A DNA stretch of 58,308 nt from CAZJJZ01 sp964546505 (GCA_964546505.1 CAZJJZ010000003.1:1-58308); one strand, 5' to 3'; counted from the stretch's first letter, positions 43,766 through 52,658 are shown. The notes: generated from the sequence alone by a model not told the origin. Translations and numbers: made by a program.

Positions 43766-44480
43766 TTATTTATTTTTACCTTTTCCCTCTAAAATAGCTG
43801 TTTTAACTAAATCAAAAACGTAATTAATTGCAGATAGCGCATCATCATTAGCAGGAATTGGGTAATCAACGCCGTCAGGATTAGCATTGGTGTCGACTAT
43901 TGCCACAACCGGAACTTTCATTTTGTTTGCCTCAGCAACAATTATTCTATCCTTAACCACATCTGCAACAAATACCACATTTGGTAATCTATCCATATCC
44001 TTTACACCTCCAAAGGCATCTTCTAATTTAATTATTTCCTTCTTGAGTTTAGCTGCCTCTTTCTTGGTATATTTCTCGAAATCACCTTCCTTTTCCTGTC
44101 TCATCAAATCATTAAAGTACTTGATTCTTCGTTTGATAGTAGAAAAGTTGGTAAACAAGCCAGGCATCCATTTATTAACAACAAATGGCATTTGAGTTTC
44201 TTTAGCTGACTGAATAACCGCTCTACTTGCTTGTGGTTTTGTACTTGCCAATAAAATTGTTCTCCCTTGAGAAGCCTGTAACTTCAAAAATTCCAAAGCT
44301 TTTTCCAAAGCTGTTTTGGTTTTATCCAAGTCAATAATATGAATACCATTCTTGGAACCATAGATAAATGAACGCATTTTTGGATTCCATTTCTGTGTAC
44401 GATGACCGAAATGCAATGNNNNNNNNNNNNNNNNNNNNNNNNNNNATCATTCCTTTAATACTTACTTCTGTCTTGCTCAT
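43766..44480 (-). CDS. rpsB: 30S ribosomal protein S2 (contains assembly gap)
   Basis: The body (FGHRTQKWNPKM, then the segment IYGSKNGIHIIDLDKT, WMPGLFTNFSTI, VVDTNANPDGVDYPIPANDDA-like end) is clear. A 27-N gap at 44419-44445 removes about nine residues. Beyond it lies the true start, ATG at 44480, giving MSKTEVSIKGMI, so the gene begins about 65 bp upstream of the first Met visible in the downstream frame. Total length about 238 residues. A structured leader precedes it. Confidence 0.95.
44419..44445. other. Assembly gap (27 N) inside rpsB
   Basis: It removes roughly nine codons between MSKTEVSIKGMI and LHFGHRT; the N count is off frame by one. Confidence 0.95.
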
Positions 44481-44504
44481 ATCCTTTTGGGGTTAAATAA
44501 ATAA

Positions 44505-44545
44505 TGCGCTTACCCTGGCTGTCCCGCCGTCGGGAGGATTACGCA
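44505..44545 (-). promoter_or_regulatory. Structured rpsB leader (possible S2 autoregulatory element)
   Basis: In the ~80-nt leader an outer stem TGCGT/GCGCA encloses a GC-rich hairpin CCCG/CGGG (44523-44534). A TATACT box lies upstream at 44568-44573. Ribosomal protein S2 represses its own mRNA in other bacteria; whether this fold does so is inference. Confidence 0.35.
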
Positions 44546-44630
44546 AATAAATGAACAGCAAGAATTTAGTATAAATGTGACCTTTTAGCAAGGTTAAATT
44601 CACTTTCCACAAAAGTTATCAATTGCAGTT

Positions 44631-44659
44631 TTGACGTACTGACAATTTCTTGATATAAT
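44631..44659 (+). promoter_or_regulatory. Promoter of the RsbW-like/STAS/PrsW operon
   Basis: TTGACG (44631-44636), 17-nt spacer, TATAAT (44654-44659) with an extended TGA before it. This is the best match to a sigma-70 consensus in the window. Leader about 18 nt. Confidence 0.75.
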
Positions 44660-44683
44660 ACTAAGATCAAAGCCTAAACAAAC

Positions 44684-45232
44684 GTGGAAAACACCAACAA
44701 CAACGCACAAACAGCTCCTGTAGGGCAGAAAAAAAGTGTAGAAATTACTATCACGATGCCAACACATGCCTATTTTTTATCTGGAATCCGTGATTTTACA
44801 CTCAATTTGATCAAGAATATGACAGAATTTAGTGAGAAATGGGCTTATCGTTTTCAATCTATTGTGGATGAGCTTTGCAATAATGCCATTGAACACGGCT
44901 CCAAAGAAGGAGAAATGATCAAAATCATTTTCAAAACTGAGCCGAATGATTTTATTCAAATTAGCGTTGAAGACACTGGCACGGCTATACCTCATTTAAC
45001 CGCCTTACAAATCGAAAAAATTGTTGATGAGAGAAGACAACAAACCGGCATTCAAAATTTGATCCGCGGGCGAGGTTTACCTAAAATAGTTTATGAATGG
45101 ACGGAAGAATTAAAGTTTCAAGACACAGAAAAGGGTGGTATACTAGTAACAGTAAAAAAATTCCTCAATGATCCAAGTCTTAGTCAAACCGAATCAAGTC
45201 TGGATCAACCCAACAAAATTGTTTTAAATTAA
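44684..45232 (+). CDS. RsbW/SpoIIAB-like anti-sigma ATPase-kinase
   Basis: 182 residues, GTG start at 44684. HATPase_c fold with N box DELCNNAIEHG, G1 box VEDTGTAI and G2 box IRGRGLPKI. Family members bind a sigma factor, or phosphorylate a STAS partner on Ser. The next gene, 17 bp on, is a STAS protein, which supports that role. No classical sigma-B-type factor is nearby, so its target is unknown. Confidence 0.85.
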   Translation: MENTNNNAQTAPVGQKKSVEITITMPTHAYFLSGIRDFTLNLIKNMTEFSEKWAYRFQSIVDELCNNAIEHGSKEGEMIKIIFKTEPNDFIQISVEDTGTAIPHLTALQIEKIVDERRQQTGIQNLIRGRGLPKIVYEWTEELKFQDTEKGGILVTVKKFLNDPSLSQTESSLDQPNKIVLN

Positions 45233-45249
45233 AAAATAAACTTAATGCA

Positions 45250-45657
45250 ATGACAGAAATCAATATTTCCATCGAAGAGTTACTAAATCAAGAAGACAAA
45301 GTAGTTAAAATTTACAAATTTCAAGGTCAACTTGATGAAAGCAATGTTGATGAAAAGTCTAAAATTATTTATGCCGAAATAGAAAAACATCCCAAAAAAC
45401 TGAATATGATCATGGATTTTGAGATGCTGGAATATATGAATAGTAAATCAATCGGCTTTTTAACAGACTGGTATAGCAAGGTTACCGAAGGAGAAGGAAA
45501 AATTGTGATAGCAAAAGCCAAAGCCAATATTTTAGATATTTTGGAAGTAGTTGGTTTAAGTCAATTAATCACTTGTTACCCCTCATTGGAGGAAGCTAAA
45601 ATGGCTATTATGGGTAATAACACTCCTACGACACCTAGCGCACAACCAACGGCTTAA
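45250..45657 (+). CDS. STAS-domain anti-anti-sigma protein (copy 2)
   Basis: 135 residues, STAS domain with phospho-acceptor region EYMNSKSIGFL. The C-terminal tail is Pro/Thr-rich. It lies between the ATPase-kinase and the PrsW-like protease in one operon and is probably the kinase's substrate. Confidence 0.83.
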   Translation: MTEINISIEELLNQEDKVVKIYKFQGQLDESNVDEKSKIIYAEIEKHPKKLNMIMDFEMLEYMNSKSIGFLTDWYSKVTEGEGKIVIAKAKANILDILEVVGLSQLITCYPSLEEAKMAIMGNNTPTTPSAQPTA

Positions 45658-45666
45658 TACCTTACG

Positions 45667-46719
45667 ATGGAAAATAGCCAATATTATTATCTTCTAGCGG
45701 GTGTATTGGCACTCTTTCCGGCCTTAATTTGGTTTTTTTTACTATTAAAAAAACGACAACACAAGGGTGTTCAATTATTAATTTTCAGCAGTGGAGTATT
45801 TGCGGTAATTCCCATTTTGTTGATTCAGATTTTATTCGTCAATTATCCCGAGTGGAATTTCATTGAAATTATCGACCAGCGTATCACCGATAGAAATCTT
45901 CACTTTTTACTAACTTTTGCTTGGGTAAGTATCACCGAAGAGTTAGTTAAACAGTGGTTGGTTAGATCATTGGATCGCAGAAAACTGATCGTGCAAACCA
46001 TTAATGATTCCATTCGGTACAGCTTGATTGCCGCGTTAGGTTTCTCATTTGCAGAAAATATCTTTTACTTTGTCAACATTGGCAGCCAATTTGGGTATGA
46101 AACCTTCATCACCGCTTTCTTCTTTCGCTCGATATTCACCACCGCCGCGCACTTGGTGTTCTCAGGATTTTTTGGTTATTATTATGGCATTGCGAAATTC
46201 GCAATTAATATATTTGAACAAAATAAAATCTCCGGCAAAAAAATGCTTTTTAGCACTTGGGTGGGGCGCTTACTTAACATCTCCAAGTTACAGGCCTTCC
46301 GTGAAACAATGATTATCAAAGGGTTGTTTTTTGCGATTACACTCCATACATTTTACAATTATTTGTTGCAATTTCAGCTAATCATTCCTGCTACATTATT
46401 CATTACAGTCTGTTTCATTTATTTGTTAATTTTACTCAAGAATAAGGCTGGAAGATCGATCTTAATTACCGATAGCGCCAATAATCAAGCCTCTACCATG
46501 GCTCCCAAAGATGAGGATGTCGTTATCGAACTTCTTGGCATGTGGTTTACTCAAAAAAAATATGTCGATGTCATCCATATCTGTGAACGCTTGTTAAAAC
46601 GCGATCCCGATAATAAAATCGTACAACTGTTCAAAGCTCAGGCCGTAGATAAAATGGAAAGTACCAATCCATACAAGAAAATTCTCGGAGTTTTATTTGA
46701 GCCTAAGCAAAAAAGATAA
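45667..46719 (+). CDS. PrsW-like intramembrane metalloprotease with C-terminal helical tail
   Basis: 350 residues, about eight membrane helices. The PrsW/CPBP-like catalytic motifs are ITEELVKQW, SFAENIFYF, an intramembrane His in TTAAHLVFSGFFGYYYG, and LHTFYNYLL. PrsW cuts anti-sigma factors (RsiW) inside the membrane in Bacillus. A soluble TPR-like tail (residues ~285-340, VIHICERLLKRDPDN) is an addition. It is the third gene after the anti-sigma kinase and STAS protein, which suggests a link between proteolysis and the switch. Confidence 0.8.
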   Translation: MENSQYYYLLAGVLALFPALIWFFLLLKKRQHKGVQLLIFSSGVFAVIPILLIQILFVNYPEWNFIEIIDQRITDRNLHFLLTFAWVSITEELVKQWLVRSLDRRKLIVQTINDSIRYSLIAALGFSFAENIFYFVNIGSQFGYETFITAFFFRSIFTTAAHLVFSGFFGYYYGIAKFAINIFEQNKISGKKMLFSTWVGRLLNISKLQAFRETMIIKGLFFAITLHTFYNYLLQFQLIIPATLFITVCFIYLLILLKNKAGRSILITDSANNQASTMAPKDEDVVIELLGMWFTQKKYVDVIHICERLLKRDPDNKIVQLFKAQAVDKMESTNPYKKILGVLFEPKQKR

Positions 46720-46729
46720 AGGTCTTGGC

Positions 46730-46761
46730 TTTACCGAAAAAAACTTTTATTATTCGGTAAA
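46730..46761 (+). repeat. Hairpin between prsW-like gene and GT4
   Basis: Arms TTTACCGAA/TTCGGTAAA with a 14-nt loop, no T-run. It could be a weak terminator or an mRNA processing site just before the GT4 start at 46772. Confidence 0.4.
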
Positions 46762-46771
46762 AGCAAATTTT

Positions 46772-47893
46772 ATGAAGTTATTAAAAAATCTTAAACTGGC
46801 CATTGTGTGTGACTGGTTAACAGTTGCTGGTGGCGCCGAAAAAGTGATTCTTGCGCTGCATCAACTATTTCCGAACGCTCCAATTTACACCACAATGTAC
46901 AATCCGGAAAAGGTAAAAGGATTTGAAAAGGCACAGATACACACTTCATATCTACAAAAAATCACCTTCGCCCGCAAACATCATCAGCTATTTTTGACAC
47001 TTTACCCGCAGATTTTTGAGAATTTTGATCTAGATCAATACGACATTGTCATTTCTAGTTCACATTCATGCGCCAAGGGGATAATCACCAAGCCTTCCAC
47101 CTTACATATCAGCTATTGCCACTCTCCTATGCGTTATGCTTGGGAGTATAGTCAAAAGTACATCAATGAATACTCTATGTCGTCCTTTCTGAAACGGTTT
47201 GTCCCTCTCTTCATGCACGATATCCGAATTTGGGATCGACTAACCGCTGATCGAGTAGATCATTTCGTTGCCAATTCTCAATATATTGCTCAGCGTATTC
47301 AAAAATACTATCGACGCGATGCTACCGTCATCTATCCTTTCATCAAATGTGCAGAATTCTTCAGTTCACCAGAGAAAGGTGATTATTACATCGCCTATGG
47401 ACGTCTGACATCTTATAAGAAATTTGATCTTCTAGTTCAAGCATTTAATCTGAATGGTAAACCCTTAATAATTTGTGGTTCAGGACCTGAATTTGAAAAA
47501 TTGAAGAAAATGGCTAAACCAAACATACAACTATTAGGTTTTACTCCTGATACTGAGCTCAAAAAATATCTCTCCAAAGCAAAAGCATTACTTTTTCCTC
47601 AGGTGGAAGATTTTGGCATCATTCCATTAGAAGCAATGGCCAGCGGCTGTCCTGTTATCGCTTATGGCAAAGGTGGCGCCCTGGAAACTGTGAAAGAAGG
47701 TGTTTCTGGTCTGTTTTTTTCCTCTCAAGATGTGGCCAGTTTAAATAATACTATTGAAGAATTTGAGAAAAAAACGTTTAATATAGAAGATATTATCGCT
47801 CAAGCCAATCAATTCGACATCAAAAAATTCAATCAACAATTGACTGAATATGTTGAACACCAATGGCAAAAACATCTAACAAAACACACATGA
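46772..47893 (+). CDS. Family 4 glycosyltransferase
   Basis: 373 residues from the ATG at 46772; a TTG at 46697 overlapping the previous gene is less likely. GT-B fold: VAGGAEKVILAL at the acceptor side, then ISYCHSPMRYAWEY. The donor-binding C-domain has YGRLTSYKKFDLLVQAF, ICGSGPEFEKL and the EDFGIIPLEAMASGCPVIAY motif with the catalytic Glu. It probably builds a surface polysaccharide; sugar unknown. It overlaps the Wzz-like gene by 4 bp (ATGA). Confidence 0.9.
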   Translation: MKLLKNLKLAIVCDWLTVAGGAEKVILALHQLFPNAPIYTTMYNPEKVKGFEKAQIHTSYLQKITFARKHHQLFLTLYPQIFENFDLDQYDIVISSSHSCAKGIITKPSTLHISYCHSPMRYAWEYSQKYINEYSMSSFLKRFVPLFMHDIRIWDRLTADRVDHFVANSQYIAQRIQKYYRRDATVIYPFIKCAEFFSSPEKGDYYIAYGRLTSYKKFDLLVQAFNLNGKPLIICGSGPEFEKLKKMAKPNIQLLGFTPDTELKKYLSKAKALLFPQVEDFGIIPLEAMASGCPVIAYGKGGALETVKEGVSGLFFSSQDVASLNNTIEEFEKKTFNIEDIIAQANQFDIKKFNQQLTEYVEHQWQKHLTKHT

Positions 47894-48729
47894 AAATACC
47901 AGAAACAATCCATTTTCTACTTCGCAATTTCAAGTTCATATTTATTTTCACCTTAATATCTATTTTCATTGGCTTAATAGTGATTGTAACGGATAAGGAA
48001 CTCAGCACACAAAATACCGTTTTTGTAAGCATAGCCAGCAGCGCCAAAAATAGAGCCACCAATACTTTATACGCCGAGGGTTTAATGATACCAGATAATT
48101 TCACGGAAACTCTGCAAGGGTGGTTAAAAAATCCCGCATTTTTATCGAGAATTAGTAGTCAAGGAATCATCTTCACTGATTTTGGAGGAAAGAGACAGGA
48201 AAAAAATAATCTAATTATTAGCTACAAAACTTCAGATCAAACAGCTGGTAATAAATTGTCCAATATTCTACGCACTGAATTGAATAAATTAATCAGTCAA
48301 TATAACCAATCATCCGATTTCCAATTCAGTATCGCTGTCTATGACTTCCAAAACGCGCCAGTCGAAAACAAGTTCTATAAAGCAATTGTAGTCAGCTTCA
48401 TAATCGGTATTTTGCTCGGTATCCTTTTTTCTTTACTCAAAGAAGTCAGTCAAAACAAAATCATTTTCAGTTCTCAATTAGAAGAAAAGGGCTTTATAGT
48501 ACACCATACTCACTTTGGACGCTCACACAAATTAGAAGAATTGTTGGCTCATCGTATGGAAAAAGAAACTTCAGAGAAAATTCAAATAATTAATCTGCAT
48601 AAAGAGATCAAAAAAATAGATCCACTTAAACCAACTTTAATTGTTAGTTATTTGGGACACACAGAATTACAAACTGTCATAGAACTAACCAGAGTATTAA
48701 CTCGCTATGAAATACTCTTGGTAAGCTAA
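47890..48729 (+). CDS. Wzz-like polysaccharide chain-length/co-polymerase protein
   Basis: 279 residues from the ATG at 47890, which gives the usual ATGA coupling with the GT4 gene. Two membrane helices (residues ~18-40 and ~165-190) enclose an external domain, the Wzz/PCP topology. A cytoplasmic tail of ~90 residues follows but has no Walker motifs, so it is not a full BY-kinase. It probably helps set polysaccharide length. A bidirectional terminator follows. Confidence 0.65.
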   Translation: MKIPETIHFLLRNFKFIFIFTLISIFIGLIVIVTDKELSTQNTVFVSIASSAKNRATNTLYAEGLMIPDNFTETLQGWLKNPAFLSRISSQGIIFTDFGGKRQEKNNLIISYKTSDQTAGNKLSNILRTELNKLISQYNQSSDFQFSIAVYDFQNAPVENKFYKAIVVSFIIGILLGILFSLLKEVSQNKIIFSSQLEEKGFIVHHTHFGRSHKLEELLAHRMEKETSEKIQIINLHKEIKKIDPLKPTLIVSYLGHTELQTVIELTRVLTRYEILLVS

Positions 48730-48740
48730 TTACAATCAAA

Positions 48741-48770
48741 AAGAAGCCTTACTCCAAGGCTTCTTTTTTT
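48741..48770. terminator. Bidirectional intrinsic terminator
   Basis: Perfect 10-bp stem AAGAAGCCTT/AAGGCTTCTT with 5-nt loop; T-run on the plus side (to 48770) and A-run on the other. It overlaps the last codons and the stop of the convergent AI-2E gene. Confidence 0.9.
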
Positions 48771-49852
48771 GTTTTGGCATGAATTTTTTCACCAATATCC
48801 TTGGCAAAAACTGCAATAATAGTAGCTACTGGAATGGATAATATCAAACCGGTAATACCCATCAATTGAGATCCCACCAGTAAGACAAACATTATCAATA
48901 AAGGAGATAAACCAACTGCTCTACTCATCATTTTTGGGACTAAGTAATTGCCTTCTACTTGTGCAATCACTAAATAAAAAATTGACAGCACCACCAAAGC
49001 ATAAAATGATTGATTAAGTACAATTGGAACGGAAATTATCCAGGCAAAGACTCTGCCAAAGACTGGTATAATCATCAAAATTCCGGCAATTATAGAAAGG
49101 GTTAACGAGTATTTGACTCCAAAGATAGCCAAGACAATCAAAGTAGATAACGCAGCCACTAAACACACACTTAATTGGCCCAAAATCCAATGACCAATTT
49201 TTTGTTTCACCATATTCATCCTCGCGGTAATATAGTTGCCATACTTATTTGGAAAAATAGACAAGAAAAAATTTTGCAGCGCATTTTCATCCACAGTCAA
49301 AAAGAAAACCAATACCAACATAATAATAAAGTTCATCAGACCATTAAACAGATACATCATCACATTCCAAACATTTCCGCTTAAATTCACTAATTGAGAT
49401 GACACAATAGCAATTGAAGATTGTAACTGAATGATTAAAGATTTGACATCAATGGTATCCAGAAATTCCTTCAGTGATACTTTAATATTTTCCGCCAAAG
49501 GTAAGGTATTGATATATTCAGGCGATGAAATGTTTAATACCAAATTATTAATAGAAGTTGCGATAGAAACCAGCTGCCCGGCTATGACTGGTAATAATTG
49601 GGCAATAATCAAAGATATGAGTAGAAAAGACAGAAAATAAACAATGATAATTCCCCAAGTCCTGGATATCCTGAATTTCTCTAACCAATCAATCAAAGGA
49701 TCCAATGCCGCAGCGATAAAAAAAGAAATTAAAAAAAGAATCAATATATTGCTAATCTGTACAATCAAAAAAGCAGCTACAGAAATTCCCATGAGAATTA
49801 AGACTAATTGGGCGAAATTATAAGGATCAAATCTAAGCAAGTTTTTTTTCAT
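48749..49852 (-). CDS. AI-2E family transporter (PerM/YdiK-like)
   Basis: 367 residues, about eight membrane helices in the family pattern: a first cluster with FLISFFIAAALDPLIDWLEK, a soluble region, then a cluster ending VEGNYLVPKMMSRAVGLSPLLIMFVLLVG and GLILSIPVATIIAVF. Members export autoinducer-2 or act as Na+/H+ or lipid-like exporters; the substrate here is unknown. Its start codon overlaps the stop of the upstream VirB2-like gene by one base. The last codons lie in the terminator stem. Confidence 0.88.
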   Translation of the reverse strand: MKKNLLRFDPYNFAQLVLILMGISVAAFLIVQISNILILFLISFFIAAALDPLIDWLEKFRISRTWGIIIVYFLSFLLISLIIAQLLPVIAGQLVSIATSINNLVLNISSPEYINTLPLAENIKVSLKEFLDTIDVKSLIIQLQSSIAIVSSQLVNLSGNVWNVMMYLFNGLMNFIIMLVLVFFLTVDENALQNFFLSIFPNKYGNYITARMNMVKQKIGHWILGQLSVCLVAALSTLIVLAIFGVKYSLTLSIIAGILMIIPVFGRVFAWIISVPIVLNQSFYALVVLSIFYLVIAQVEGNYLVPKMMSRAVGLSPLLIMFVLLVGSQLMGITGLILSIPVATIIAVFAKDIGEKIHAKTKKEALE

Positions 49853-50307
49853 TAGCCTGTAAATAAATAAAGTAAGATATTAATAAATGACCAAGACATA
49901 AAGGCTATGCCCATACCAATCAATGCATTTCTAATGTAGGTTTTCCCTTTATCTTTAGCATTGGTATAGGGAGTGATAGCATATTGAAATCCGCCAATCA
50001 CCACAAACAATACGGAGATCAAACTGACAATGCCCAATAAGTAATTACTAAAGTAAGAGATGAAGTAGGGGACCATGGATAAGGTTAACTTACCGGTCGT
50101 AATGGCACAGGCCACCAACTGGGTCTTATCTCCCGAATATTTTGTGTTCGCCGCCTGTCCTTTGATGAATTCATTAACTTTAGTCATACAATCTTCGCTT
50201 TCCACCTTCGGAATTACGGTTCCACTTTGCGCAAACACAGCATCAACGAATAATAAGTTCGCCAGCAACAAAGGAAGTATCAAAAATATTTTCCAATTCT
50301 TTTTCAT
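49852..50307 (-). CDS. VirB2/TrbC-like small membrane protein (pilin-like)
   Basis: 151 residues: signal peptide (MKKNWKIFLILPLLLANLLF.., cleavage after VFAQ), a short region with two Cys (ESEDCMTKV, LVACAITTG), and two membrane helices separated by a short basic loop (KDKGKTYIRN). This is the TrbC/VirB2 pilin layout often seen in Patescibacteria. It may form an extracellular filament or pore subunit with the TraG-like ATPases, but those are 20-40 kb away, so the link is inference. Confidence 0.65.
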   Translation of the reverse strand: MKKNWKIFLILPLLLANLLFVDAVFAQSGTVIPKVESEDCMTKVNEFIKGQAANTKYSGDKTQLVACAITTGKLTLSMVPYFISYFSNYLLGIVSLISVLFVVIGGFQYAITPYTNAKDKGKTYIRNALIGMGIAFMSWSFINILLYLFTG

Positions 50308-50345
50308 TAACTTTAATCTTTATTTGTATATTTCAAGCTTTAGAT

Positions 50346-50351
50346 TATACT
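50346..50351 (+). promoter_or_regulatory. Predicted -10 of der
   Basis: TATACT 24 nt before the ATG at 50375; the -35 (TTTGTA near 50323) is weak. Confidence 0.4.
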
Positions 50352-50374
50352 CTAGCAAAATTTTATGCAATACC

Positions 50375-51770
50375 ATGGCGCAACATCAGCTTCCGCAAAT
50401 AGCTCTAATTGGACGACCAAACGTGGGCAAATCCAGCATTTTCAACCGTCTAATTCAGGAAAGAAAAGCCATTACATCTGATCAGGCCGGTACCACCAGA
50501 GACCGACTTTTTGCTAAAATTGCACTCGGCCAATATCCAGCGATTTTNNNNNNNNNNNNNNNNNNNNNNNNNNNNNNNNNNNNNNNNNNNNNNNNNNNNN
50601 TCCGCCGACCCACTACTCAAAGAGGCACAAGCACAGGCAGAAATGGCTAGAAATCAGGCCGACTTAATTCTTTTTGTCTTGGACGCCAATACAGAACCCA
50701 ATCAAGAGGAGCTGGAAATCGCCAAAATTTTGCGCAAAAATAGTAAAAAAGTAATTTTAGTAGCCAACAAATCCGATAATCCGCAAGCAACTCAAAATAC
50801 CTATAATTTAGCACAATTAGGTTTTGGCCTACCCATACCTGTTTCCGCCATTCACAACTTCAATTTTTCCGAGCTTCTCCAAAACATTGAAAAACATCTG
50901 CATCAACTTGGTTTCAAACCTTCAAAAGACAATTTGCCAATCATTTCAGACACCATCAAAATCGCTTTTATTGGAAGACCAAATGCAGGAAAATCTTCAT
51001 TGATTAATGCCATTCTAGGAGAAAGTCGTTTAACTGTATCAGATATCCCAGGCACAACCAGAGATAGCATTGATGTAGAATTAACTTATCAGAACCAAGC
51101 CTTCAAACTAATCGATACCGCCGGGATAAGACGCCGTGGAAGAATAGAAAAGGGGATTGAAAAGTATTCCATCTTCCGAACCATCGATGCCATCGAGAAA
51201 GCCGATTTGGTCTGCCTGATCCTAGACTATTCAGTTGGGGTCAGAGCTCAAGATTTACATATTTCAGAATACGTCCAGGACAATAGCAAGGGCTTAATTA
51301 TCATAGTCAACAAAATGGATTTGATGGAGGAAAAGGAAACAGAGCGTAATCGTATTACCAATTTATTGAGACATCGTTTCGACTTTTTATCTTGGGCGCC
51401 AGTAATTTTTACATCGGCCAAAAATAAAAAAAATATTTACGTAATTTTTGATGTTGCCCAACAAATCTACACGGAAAGACGTAAAGAAATTGATCAAGAA
51501 ACGCTAAAAACAGCATTACAAGAAATTATTCAGGCACACAAACCACCGATCAAAGGCAGAACAGTCTTACGCTTCTATGACATTAAACAAGTAGGTATCA
51601 ACCCACCAACTTTTGAATTACTGGTTAACGATCCTGACATCAATCACTTCTCTTATCAACGCTACCTAGAAAATAACTTTCGAGAAAGATTCGGGTTTTC
51701 AGGAACGGCTATCGATTTTATATACAAACCGATCGACCCCAAGCTCGCGCGTAAATCCATCTCGTTGTAG
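50375..51770 (+). CDS. der: Ribosome-assembly GTPase Der/EngA (contains assembly gap)
   Basis: Two tandem GTPase domains and a C-terminal KH-like domain, as in Der, which is needed for 50S maturation. Domain 1 P-loop GRPNVGKSS is before the gap; its switch II lies in the 53-N gap (50548-50600, wrong frame). Domain 2 has GRPNAGKSS, DIPGTTRDS, DTAGIRRRG and NKMD. The KH-like end reads TVLRFYDIKQVGINPPTFELLVN. About 465 residues. The last 72 bp overlap the convergent nucleotidyltransferase-like gene. Confidence 0.95.
50548..50600. other. Assembly gap (53 N) inside der
   Basis: It removes the G2/G3 region of the first GTPase domain; frame is not preserved across it. Confidence 0.95.
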
Positions 51771-52613
51771 ATTCACTTCAAATAGTCGACGAAATTCAGC
51801 TCGACGATCATTCTCGTGATATTTTAAATGTTGATCACTAATCATTACCGATCGATTGGGACTATCAGTTTGCTTTTGTGCTAATTTACTCAATGCCCGT
51901 CGTCGCAAATAATTTTCTAATTTCTGACCAATCTTGCCAGCAAAAAGTTTTTCGACAAAAATACTGACCAGACTAGACTTTCTTTGATTAGCTGGCGTCA
52001 ACAAATTTTCATCTAGATGTAAATACTCTCTAATCCAGAAATTTTTCTTTACTACCTCTGTCAAAATTTCAGGCTTTCCCCACAAGGGCATCAATGCAAT
52101 AAGCCAATAGTAAAAATAGATATCGTAAGGATGTAGTAAAAATCGCCTTAAGTCTAAAAAGTCCTCATTGACCCAAAAACTTAAACAAAAACGTCGTTTT
52201 ATCTTGTTTCCATGTCGCCGAATGCCCAGGATTGATGTCACGACAGTGACCAAAAACTTGGCGGTAAAAATTCTATCTTTTGCTGCAACGATGAACAAAT
52301 CAATATCGCTCTCCTCGTCCAAAATACCAAATTTGAAATAATTGCAAATATAGACCGCCCTCACAAACGGCAAAAAACGCCACAACCAATTCCATCTTTT
52401 GATGAATCGCCAATAGTGATCATAAAGTTTTGACCGACCTAAATGTTCTGCCTGAATTGGCGTCCGTTGCATTGCATGCTGCAACTTTCCACCGAGGCAC
52501 CACTGAGACAATTCCTCATCGGTAAGCTCACGTTTAAAGACAGCAAAATAAGCTCTAGTGGCAAGAATTCTTTCTGCATCAGTCCATTTTTGCGGTTCAA
52601 AAAACGATTTCAC
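51699..52613 (-). CDS. Nucleotidyltransferase-fold protein
   Basis: 304 residues. The segment FGILDEESDIDLFIVAA matches the DxD strand of the polymerase-beta-like nucleotidyltransferase fold (two Asp on one strand). A helical C-terminal half carries basic patches (NYLRRRALSKLAQ). Substrate is unknown; related proteins occur widely in uncultured bacteria. It overlaps the 3' end of der by 72 bp on the opposite strand, so the last ~23 codons of both genes share DNA. Confidence 0.65.
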   Translation of the reverse strand: MKSFFEPQKWTDAERILATRAYFAVFKRELTDEELSQWCLGGKLQHAMQRTPIQAEHLGRSKLYDHYWRFIKRWNWLWRFLPFVRAVYICNYFKFGILDEESDIDLFIVAAKDRIFTAKFLVTVVTSILGIRRHGNKIKRRFCLSFWVNEDFLDLRRFLLHPYDIYFYYWLIALMPLWGKPEILTEVVKKNFWIREYLHLDENLLTPANQRKSSLVSIFVEKLFAGKIGQKLENYLRRRALSKLAQKQTDSPNRSVMISDQHLKYHENDRRAEFRRLFEVNLQRDGFTRELGVDRFVYKIDSRS

Positions 52614-52658
52614 TCACTCTCAAAATTAGTTATTATTCATTAGCAAAACTTACACCAA

